Shown: positions 1 through 5,083 of the stretch, in pieces
Layout: each line of letters begins with the position of its first letter
Position numbering within the stretch: the first letter of the stretch is position 1
NCBI GenBank assembly: GCA_943327025.2
Contig: CALPVO020000205.1
Location: 1 to 5,083 of the forward strand
Direction of reading: 5' to 3'
DNA length: 5,083 bases
DNA from: Janthinobacterium lividum
Lineage (GTDB): Bacteria > Pseudomonadota > Gammaproteobacteria > Steroidobacterales > Steroidobacteraceae
The notes under the pieces: model-generated
Seen by the model: the letters and a program-made list of their open reading frames with translations, nothing else
Told to the model about the DNA's origin: nothing
The model's database searches: none
Program-made: the position numbers and the translations under genes

Positions 1-551
1 AGCAGTTCCGTGGTGCGCGGGTTGTCCGTGCCCACCACAATGCGGTCCGGCTTCATGAAGTCGCCGATGGCGGCGCCTTCCTTCAGGAATTCGGGGTTCG
101 ACACCACGTCGAATTCCGGCGCGGTTTCCCGCGTGGCGAGCGTTTGCTCCAGCCGCGCGCGCACTTTGTCGGCGGTGCCCACCGGCACCGTGCTCTTGGT
201 GATGACGACCTTGTAGCCGTCCATGTGCTTGCCAATGGTTTCAGCCACGGCGAGCACGTAGCGCAGGTCTGCGCTGCCGTCTTCGTCTGGCGGCGTGCCT
301 ACGGCGATGAACTGAAACAAGCCATGGTCCACGCCCGCCTTCGCGTCGGTGGTGAACTTCAGGCGGCCCTTCGCCATGTTGCTGGCGATGAGTTCATCGA
401 GCCCTGGCTCGTGGATGGGCACCCCACCAGAGTTCAGCAGCGCAATCTTGCCCGGGTCCACGTCCACGCAGACGACATGGTTGCCCATTTCCGCCAAGCA
501 GGCGCCCGTAACCAGCCCTACATAACCAGAGCCGAAGATGGTGAGTTTCAT
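1..551 (-). CDS. ugd: UDP-glucose 6-dehydrogenase, N-terminal part (runs off left edge)
   Basis: Oxidises UDP-glucose to UDP-glucuronate with two NAD+, a cytoplasmic step that supplies uronic acid for polysaccharide. The window holds the first 183 codons; the rest lies beyond base 1. Visible motifs are the N-terminal NAD-binding loop GSGYVG (residues 7-12) followed by the acidic residue D30 at the end of beta-2, HEPGLDEL (48-55), [13 protein letters not shown] (84-96), TKSTVPVGT (118-126) and NPEFLKEG (152-159), which contains the conserved Glu of the active site. The catalytic Cys region is not in the window. The motif set fits Ugd/TuaD-type UDP-glucose dehydrogenase better than the UDP-ManNAc dehydrogenase WecC, but a relative such as GDP-mannose dehydrogenase cannot be fully excluded without the C-terminal half. 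The ATG sits 9 nt after the stop of the upstream glycosyltransferase and has no clear Shine-Dalgarno, which suggests translational coupling. It is the last gene of the operon that is visible here. Confidence 0.95.
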   Translation of the reverse strand, partial: MKLTIFGSGYVGLVTGACLAEMGNHVVCVDVDPGKIALLNSGGVPIHEPGLDELIASNMAKGRLKFTTDAKAGVDHGLFQFIAVGTPPDEDGSADLRYVLAVAETIGKHMDGYKVVITKSTVPVGTADKVRARLEQTLATRETAPEFDVVSNPEFLKEGAAIGDFMKPDRIVVGTDNPRTTEL

Positions 552-560
552 TCGCCAAGT

Positions 561-1799
561 CTACCGGGAAAAAGCTTTAAAAACATGACGGTAGCGTGAA
601 GTACTGGCCGCCCAAGTGCGCTCTTTTTCCACGAACTCACGCCCCGCGTGGCGCAGCTTCGCGGCCAGACCGGCGGTACCACGCAAACGCACCACGGCAT
701 CGACCAGTGAAGCGGCCTCACCGGCCTTGAACAGCAGACCCGTCTCGCCGTCGCGGATCAGTTCGCGGTGCCCACCGACATCGGAAGCCACCAACACCCG
801 GCCCTGCGCCATCGCCTCCAGTGGCTTCAGCGGCGTGACGAGTTCCGTCAGGCGCATGGGTTTGCGCGGGTAAACCAGCGCGTCCAGCAGGTCGTAATAG
901 CGGTTCACTTCCTGGTGTGGCACGCGCCCCACGAAGACTACCCGGTCGGCAATACCCAACCGCGCGGCTTGCGCCTGCAAGGCGGCTTCCTGCGGCCCAC
1001 CACCTACCAGCAACACGCGCAGTTCAGGAATGCGCTTGGCAAGCTCCGGGACAGCATCGAGCAGCAAATCCAAGCCTTCATAGGCGTAATAACTCCCGAG
1101 GAAGCCCAGCACATAGGCCCCTTGCAGGCCCAACTGTTCCTGCAACGCGGGGTCCGGTGGGCCGCCCAGCGGGAACTGGGCCACATCGACGGCGTTGGGG
1201 ATAACGGTGATCTTTTCCGCCGGAATGCCCCGCCCCACCAGGTCTTCACGCAGGCCTTCACAAATAGTGCAGACGCGGTCTACGGCGCGGGCCACATAGG
1301 TTTCGTGCCAACGCGTCAAGCGATAGCGCAGGCTGCCTTCCGTGGTCGTCCCGTGGTCCACGGCCGCGTCTTCCCAGAAGGCGCGTATTTCGTAAGTGAC
1401 AGGCAAACCGTAGCGCCGGCCGGCCCAAAGCGCCGCCATGCCATTCAGCGCCGGCGAGTGTGCATGCAGCGCATCCGGGCGGTGCTCTTCAATCAGTTCA
1501 CCAATACGGCGCGCCGTGGCACGCATCTCGCGCCAGTGCCCGATAACCGGCAGCTTATCCAGCCAACTGCGCAGCGGCAGCGTACGCGCGAAGCTAAGCC
1601 CACCCGCTTCTTCCACGGCTGGCCTATTCGCGGCAACACCGGCGGCCCACGCCTTCGCATCGGCCGCCGCTTGACGCGGGGACGTGACATGCAGCGTCTC
1701 GAAGCCCAGCGCGCGCTGGCCACGAATCAGCGCAGCGCTGCGAAAGGTCTAGCCCGAGTGCAGCGGCAGCGAATGGTCGAATACGTGCAAGATTTTCAT
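561..1799 (-). pseudogene. Exosortase A-associated GT4 glycosyltransferase, interrupted by an in-frame amber codon at codon 17
   Basis: This is a GT-B fold family 4 glycosyltransferase matching, from memory, the PEP-CTERM/exosortase A-associated group (TIGR04063 type); donor and acceptor are unknown. From ATG 1799 the frame gives MKILHVFDHSLPLHSG, then TAG (1751-1749), then TFRSAALIRGQRALGFET and on without interruption to TAG at 563-561, 412 codons in all, a normal length. The stop replaces the Tyr of the family's HSGYTFR motif, one base from TAC or TAT. Further motifs by full-length numbering are HAHSP (112-116), YEIRAFWED (136-144), PNAVD (201-205), GSYYAYEGLD (235-244), the TELVTPLKPLEAMA donor-site region (318-331, with E319 and E328) and SDVGGHREL (340-348). 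The start is supported by a 4-nt ATGA overlap with the upstream gene. The remaining open frame from GTG 1616 (351 codons) lacks the first Rossmann strand and the glycine loop, so it is unlikely to be active alone. Sequencing error or readthrough remain possible. Confidence 0.85.
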
Positions 1800-3091
1800 C
1801 GGGAACCTTGGTTGTCTGCTGCGCGAGTGACTGCGCCACCCGCCGCCACGGTATTGAGTACCGCAGCCAACTCCGCCGTGCGACATTCGCGGGAAAAATG
1901 GAGCGCGCGGGCCAGCGGAACTACCGGTGCAGTGCCATCCTGCAACTGCGTCAGGAACTGACGCAGCACCGGAACGATGGCATCCCGCTCCAGCAACGGC
2001 GCCAAATGCAGCAGCCCCTCGCCGGCCATGAAGCGCGCGGTTTTACCGCCCACACCAATGAGCCCCATGATGGGACGCCCGGCGCGGCAGTATTCGTAAA
2101 TCTTCGCGGGAATTTGGGAGTCGTGTTGGTGGCCCTGAAAGATGAGCAGGCCATCGGCGGCCAACATCTCGGCGAGCGCAGCCCGGTAAGGCAGGCCGCC
2201 TTCCCAACGCACCACCGCCCCAAGCCCCAGCTTCTCGGCTAAAGGCCGGTGCACCGCTTCTGAATGCGAAGCACGAAACACCACCTGCACCGGTTGGCCA
2301 TTGAAATGACCCTCGGGTAGCAGTTCGGCAAGGGCTTCAAAAAATGGAATGGGGCTACGGGTATCGGGGCTGAGCAAGCCGCTATGCACCAGCACCAGCG
2401 CGCGTGAATCTCGGGCAACCTTAGCGTTAGCGGCAGCAAGGAAATCGCCTTCGTCATAGCCATTTTCAATGACATGCAAGCGCGTGGTCGGCACCTCGGG
2501 GAAGCTCTGTTGAAACTCCTCCCGTGCTTCTGCTGTAGCGAACACCACCGCGGCCGCGCGGCGCGCCACCAGCGTTTCTATCCAGCGATAAAGACGGTGG
2601 CGAACCCCACGTGCTGCCGACCCCGCGCCCGTCATGGGGTCACGGATATCAGCCACCCAGGGCAGGCCCGTCAAGCGCTGCAAACCAGCACCGACCAGAT
2701 GGGCCGAAGCGAGTGGATAGGTGGAAAACAAGGCTTGTGGCCGCAGGCGACGCGCTTGCCACCAACCAGCTGCCAAGGCGAAGGGCACCCAAGTGGACCA
2801 GCGATCTGGCAGCGCCGTTGCGAGCAGATACTTGCCACGAAACGCAAAATGCCGCGAAGCATCCCAGCCCCAGGCGCGCACCACAGGGACGTCGGCGGGA
2901 ATTTCTGCCAACTGGTCTTCGCTACGGTCTGCATAGGCACGCGGCCACGCAGAAAGCACCACGGGCGCCCAGCGATGGGCACGCAGGTACTGTGCGAAAC
3001 GCAGCGTACGCTGCAAGCCACTGCTGCCCTTCTGTGGCGGAAAGTGGAATGCCACCATCAACACGCGGCGCGTAGGGGAACCGCCCTCCAT
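1796..3091 (-). CDS. GT4-like (GT-B fold) glycosyltransferase of polysaccharide synthesis
   Basis: A probable cytoplasmic or membrane-associated sugar transferase that adds a sugar from a nucleotide donor to a lipid-linked glycan; its specificity cannot be read from sequence. The 431-residue product begins with a first Rossmann strand and acceptor-side loop, VLMVAFHFPPQKGSSGLQR (10-28). It then has VADIRDP (146-152), the linker IENGYD (208-213), VHSG (235-238) starting the C-terminal domain, and the donor-site region QIPAKIYEYCRAGRPIMGL (326-344), which contains the conserved Glu and the GRP turn. No signal peptide is seen. The frame stays open upstream to an ATG at 3181, but that start would overlap wecB by about 90 nt. 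ATG 3091 is preferred because it overlaps the wecB stop by one base (TGATG) and leaves the usual short leader before beta-1. The stop TGA (1798-1796) overlaps the start of the next gene as ATGA. Similar proteins occur in exopolysaccharide loci, which agrees with the neighbours. Confidence 0.88.
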   Translation of the reverse strand: MEGGSPTRRVLMVAFHFPPQKGSSGLQRTLRFAQYLRAHRWAPVVLSAWPRAYADRSEDQLAEIPADVPVVRAWGWDASRHFAFRGKYLLATALPDRWSTWVPFALAAGWWQARRLRPQALFSTYPLASAHLVGAGLQRLTGLPWVADIRDPMTGAGSAARGVRHRLYRWIETLVARRAAAVVFATAEAREEFQQSFPEVPTTRLHVIENGYDEGDFLAAANAKVARDSRALVLVHSGLLSPDTRSPIPFFEALAELLPEGHFNGQPVQVVFRASHSEAVHRPLAEKLGLGAVVRWEGGLPYRAALAEMLAADGLLIFQGHQHDSQIPAKIYEYCRAGRPIMGLIGVGGKTARFMAGEGLLHLAPLLERDAIVPVLRQFLTQLQDGTAPVVPLARALHFSRECRTAELAAVLNTVAAGGAVTRAADNQGSR

Positions 3092-4188
3092 CAACCCAGC
3101 CCGGCGCGGCGGTGAAGCGCCGCCACGCAACGCTCTGCAGCGCGGCCGTCCCACAAGGCAGGACGCTGGCCCTTGGGCCAACGGCCACCTATCACTTCGT
3201 CCAAACGGACCGCCAGTTCCTCCAGCTTCACCAGCCGGTTGGTGCCTTCAGTCACCGTCACAGGGCGCTCCGTGTTCTCGCGCAGCGTTAGGCACGGAAT
3301 GCCGAGGTAAGTCGTCTCTTCCTGCACGCCGCCGGAGTCCGTCACCACCGCAGCAGAGCCCGTCACCAGGTTCATGAACTGCAAATAGCCCAGCGGCTCG
3401 GTCAGCGTAATGCCCGCAGCGCCTTCCAGCGCCGCCATCAGCCCGAAATCCTGCAGGCGCTTGCGGGTGCGCGGGTGTACCGCAAACACCAGGTGCAAGC
3501 GTGCCGACACGGCCACCAACTGCTCTACCAGCGGCCGCAAGGCGGCCTCGGTGTCCACGTTCGAAGGCCGGTGCAGCGTGACAACGCCGTACGGCACGCC
3601 GGCAAGCCCCATGTTCGCGCGCGTGGTGTCAGCAGCGATGGCCTCGCGCATCAGTTCGTAGCTGTCGATCATGATGTTGCCGACAAAGTCGACCTTCGCC
3701 ATGTCCACACCCTCGCGGCGCAGATGCACGTCGGCATCGGGCGAAGGCGTCCAGTAGACATCGCAGATGGCGTCGGTCACGAGGCGGTTAATCTCTTCCG
3801 GCATGCGGCGGTCGCCGCTACGCAGGCCCGCTTCCAGATGCACCACGGGAATACCCAGCTTGGTGCCCACCAGTGCGCAGGCGGCCGTGCTGTTCACGTC
3901 GCCCACGACGATAATCCAGTCAGGCTTTTCGCGCAGCGCCACCTTTTCGTAGGCAATCATCACGCCACCTAGCTGCTCAGCGTGCGAACCGCTACCCACC
4001 TCCAAATGGAAGTGCGGCGTCGGCATGCCCAAATCGCGGAAAAAGGCGTCGGACATGTTCGGGTCATAATGCTGCCCGGTATGCACTATTTTCGGCTGCG
4101 CCCAGCCCGTTGCGGCCAAGGCGTGGTACAGCGGGGCCACCTTCATGAAGTTGGGGCGGGCAGCGGCAATAAGGTGGACTTGCAACAT
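3091..4188 (-). CDS. wecB: UDP-N-acetylglucosamine 2-epimerase (non-hydrolysing)
   Basis: Interconverts UDP-GlcNAc and UDP-ManNAc in the cytoplasm, supplying ManNAc (or, with a dehydrogenase, ManNAcA) for surface glycans. The 365 residues match the usual family length. The motifs are in order: RPNFMKVAPL (11-20), HTGQHYD (36-42), GDVNST (96-101, with the catalytic-type Asp97), HLEAGLRSGD (117-126, with Glu119), MPEEINR (129-135, with Glu131), TLHRPSN (204-210, with His206), AVHPRT (236-241), TDSGGVQEE (283-291) and the RENTERPVT segment (303-311). Asp, Glu, Glu and His line up with E. coli WecB Asp95, Glu117, Glu131 and His213, so the enzyme should be active. ATG 4188 has a good Shine-Dalgarno (GGAAG) five bases upstream. 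It is the first gene of the leftward operon; its TGA shares one base with the ATG of the next glycosyltransferase. No dehydrogenase of the WecC type is visible here, so it cannot be said whether ManNAc is oxidised further. Confidence 0.96.
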   Translation of the reverse strand: MLQVHLIAAARPNFMKVAPLYHALAATGWAQPKIVHTGQHYDPNMSDAFFRDLGMPTPHFHLEVGSGSHAEQLGGVMIAYEKVALREKPDWIIVVGDVNSTAACALVGTKLGIPVVHLEAGLRSGDRRMPEEINRLVTDAICDVYWTPSPDADVHLRREGVDMAKVDFVGNIMIDSYELMREAIAADTTRANMGLAGVPYGVVTLHRPSNVDTEAALRPLVEQLVAVSARLHLVFAVHPRTRKRLQDFGLMAALEGAAGITLTEPLGYLQFMNLVTGSAAVVTDSGGVQEETTYLGIPCLTLRENTERPVTVTEGTNRLVKLEELAVRLDEVIGGRWPKGQRPALWDGRAAERCVAALHRRAGLG

Positions 4189-4193
4189 GAGTT

Positions 4194-4198
4194 CTTCC
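4194..4198 (-). promoter_or_regulatory. Ribosome binding site of wecB
   Basis: On the minus strand the sequence reads CCGGAAGAACTCATG. The GGAAG lies five bases before the wecB ATG, a normal spacing, and supports that start. The site overlaps the 8-bp palindrome TTCCGGAA at 4195-4202. This is the only clear Shine-Dalgarno in the leftward operon; the downstream genes rely on overlaps or very short gaps. Confidence 0.7.
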
Positions 4199-4228
4199 GG
4201 AATTACGGTAAATGTGACTTTAGGATGA

Positions 4229-4241
4229 TTCCGGGCCGGAA
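4229..4241. repeat. 13-bp perfect palindrome TTCCGG-G-CCGGAA, candidate operator
   Basis: The sequence TTCCGGGCCGGAA is two 6-base arms around a single central base, perfectly inverted. It lies roughly in the middle of the divergent intergenic region. A second copy of the half-site makes the palindrome TTCCGGAA at 4195-4202, and a degenerate TTCGGAA occurs at 4274-4280. A dimeric regulator could bind here, but no regulator is known and GC-rich genomes produce such words by chance, so the role is inference only. Confidence 0.4.
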
Positions 4242-4245
4242 AGAG

Positions 4246-4258
4246 GTGACAGAATCAC
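4246..4258. repeat. Inverted repeat GTGA-N5-TCAC, possible weak operator
   Basis: GTGACAGAATCAC has two 4-base inverted arms around five bases, five bases to the right of the TTCCGG palindrome in the same divergent intergenic region. The spacing does not match the CRP site (TGTGA-N6-TCACA). Short arms make chance occurrence quite likely; listed because of its position between divergent promoters. Confidence 0.2.
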
Positions 4259-4299
4259 AAAACCTGCAACCGGTTCGGAAATATTACGTCAAACCCGCC

Positions 4300-5083
4300 A
4301 TGGCTCTGCCCCGCGCCCCTGTTATCTCGCGCCAGTCGCCTAGTGCCTGGTGGCAAGCCCCCCGCCCGGCCGGGGTGCCCACCCTGCCCTATCAGCAGTG
4401 GACATCGAGCGGACGCGCGGCGCTGTGGCAGGCCATTCGCTTGGCCCGTGAAACCCGCGAGGCCTTGACGCCCGGTGCGGCCGGTGGCGTCTTGGTACCC
4501 ACCTACCACCCCCGCACCCTCATCGCCCCCGTGGTGGCCCAAGGGCTGCGCACAGACTTCTACCCGCTAACCGCCGAAGGCCTGCCCGACCTCGCGCAGC
4601 TCGACGCTTACGCGCGGCTCGACACCTTCGCGCTCGTGCTTCCGCACTACTTCGGTCCCGGGCGTTCGCTAGCTGGCGTTCGCAAGTGGTGCACCACCCG
4701 CGGCATCGCGCTGCTGGAAGACTGCGCCCACGCGCTGTTTGGCCAGGCGGGAGAACGCCCCGTAGGACACTGGGGCGACTACGCCACCGCCAGCCTGTCG
4801 AAGTTTTCCCCCACGCCCGAAGCCGGCCTGCTCGCTTCCGCTACGCACGCAATAGCGCCGCTTCGCCTGGCGCAAGCCCCGTGGCGCGAACAATTGAAAA
4901 TAGCGAAAGACTTGTGGGACCACCATTGGCTCGCGAGCCAAGCGGACGATGACCTGGTTGGGCTTTGCCGGCGCGCAGACGCTGGCGTCGTGCCGTTGGC
5001 AGGGCTCGAGCCGGACCCGGTATCCACGGTTCTGGAAGCGTTGGTGGACGGGCGTCTTGGTGGCGCGCAGCACACCGCCCCCT
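4300..5083 (+). CDS. DegT/DnrJ/EryC1/StrS (fold-type I PLP) family protein, N-terminal part (runs off right edge)
   Basis: Family members are PLP-dependent aminotransferases that make amino sugars for surface glycans; the exact substrate here is unknown. The frame is open from ATG 4300 to the window end (261 codons). Recognisable family features are a helix after SSGRAAL (36-42), VLVPTYH (64-70, the region of the cofactor phosphate loop), LVLPHYFG (112-119), LLEDCAHALFG (138-148, with Asp141 expected to contact the PLP ring nitrogen), GHWGDYATASLSK (156-168) and EAGLLAS (174-180). The usual Schiff-base Lys motif (roughly FSF-x3-K then GEGG or GDGG) is replaced by SLSKFSPTPEAG, so Lys168 is only a candidate and activity is uncertain. 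The start is not settled: in-frame ATG 4225 and GTG 4246 also exist, the latter with a weak GGA upstream. ATG 4300 is preferred because the bases before it are AT-rich and look non-coding, but it lacks a clear Shine-Dalgarno. The gene is divergent from wecB. Confidence 0.8.
   Translation, partial: MALPRAPVISRQSPSAWWQAPRPAGVPTLPYQQWTSSGRAALWQAIRLARETREALTPGAAGGVLVPTYHPRTLIAPVVAQGLRTDFYPLTAEGLPDLAQLDAYARLDTFALVLPHYFGPGRSLAGVRKWCTTRGIALLEDCAHALFGQAGERPVGHWGDYATASLSKFSPTPEAGLLASATHAIAPLRLAQAPWREQLKIAKDLWDHHWLASQADDDLVGLCRRADAGVVPLAGLEPDPVSTVLEALVDGRLGGAQHTAP

Larger units (their letters stand above)
4189..4299. promoter_or_regulatory. Divergent intergenic region, probable promoters for both transcription units
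   Basis: This is the only substantial non-coding stretch in the window and lies between two divergent genes, so promoters for both should be in or near it. It is much richer in A and T than its surroundings: only 9 of 30 bases at 4201-4230 are G or C. I could not identify a convincing -35/-10 pair on either strand, nor a sigma-54 GG-N10-GC element. It contains the palindromes described separately. Its length depends on the start of the rightward gene, which could lie as far upstream as 4225, leaving only 36 nt. Confidence 0.6.

Noticed and set aside
561..600. Possible terminator near the AT-rich AAAGCTTTAAAAA stretch
   Set aside because: It lies inside the 3' end of the glycosyltransferase just before ugd on the same strand, and no GC-rich stem followed by a T run in the transcribed direction is present.
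561..1616. A complete 351-residue glycosyltransferase starting at GTG 1616
   Set aside because: It lacks the first beta-strand and glycine loop of the GT-B fold, whereas those are encoded in the same frame directly upstream, interrupted only by TAG at codon 17.
1749..1751. Pyrrolysine or another programmed recoding at the TAG
   Set aside because: The family has Tyr here, no recoding element could be recognised downstream, and a single-base mutation or error is the simpler explanation; kept only as a test in the findings.
768..1961. Long open frame (397 codons) on the plus strand, opposite the interrupted glycosyltransferase and the end of its upstream neighbour
   Set aside because: Its translation is rich in Arg, Gln, His and Ala with no recognisable motif, and it lies antisense to two clearly homologous genes. 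Long antisense frames are common in GC-rich DNA.
2474..3115. Plus-strand open frame of 213 codons antisense to the GT4-like gene
   Set aside because: Low-complexity Arg/His/Pro-rich translation without domain features; the opposite strand carries a convincing glycosyltransferase with motifs throughout.
3092..3181. Upstream ATG at 3181 as start of the GT4-like gene, giving 461 residues
   Set aside because: The extra 30 residues are Arg/Gly/Ala-rich without conservation, would overlap wecB by about 90 nt, and the ATG at 3091 sits in a TGATG coupling junction just before the first Rossmann strand.
4669..5073. Minus-strand open frame of 134 codons opposite the DegT-like gene
   Set aside because: No motif, and the plus-strand frame shows family motifs across the same bases.

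Overview
The window is a piece of a surface- or exopolysaccharide locus from a GC-rich Gram-negative bacterium, most likely a member of the Pseudomonadota (betaproteobacterium-like). That placement is an inference from GC-rich codon use and from one glycosyltransferase that closely matches the exosortase A / PEP-CTERM-associated family (TIGR04063 type). No exosortase gene and no PEP-CTERM protein lies in the window itself.

Layout. Four genes read leftward (minus strand) as one tightly packed operon, in transcription order: wecB, non-hydrolysing UDP-GlcNAc 2-epimerase (4188-3091); a GT4-like glycosyltransferase (3091-1796); a second, exosortase-associated GT4 glycosyltransferase (1799-561); and ugd, UDP-glucose 6-dehydrogenase (551 to beyond the left edge). 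The junctions are a 1-nt overlap (TGATG), a 4-nt overlap (ATGA) and a 9-nt gap, so the genes are probably co-transcribed and partly translationally coupled. To the right, after an AT-richer intergenic region of about 111 nt, a DegT/DnrJ/EryC1/StrS (fold-type I PLP) family gene reads rightward and runs off the right edge.

How they work together. WecB would supply UDP-ManNAc and Ugd would supply UDP-glucuronic acid. The two glycosyltransferases would transfer sugars onto a growing lipid-linked repeat unit. The divergent DegT-like protein may make an amino sugar or have another role in the same pathway.

The most notable finding is that the second glycosyltransferase carries an in-frame amber codon (TAG) at codon 17, where the family has Tyr in its N-terminal HSGY motif. 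The reading frame is otherwise intact for 412 codons, and the true start is fixed by the ATGA overlap with the upstream gene. This is either a very recent single-base nonsense mutation, a sequencing error, or a stop that is read through. The divergent intergenic region also holds several TTCCGG-type palindromes that could be operators. I saw no RNA genes, CRISPR array, insertion sequence or convincing terminator.
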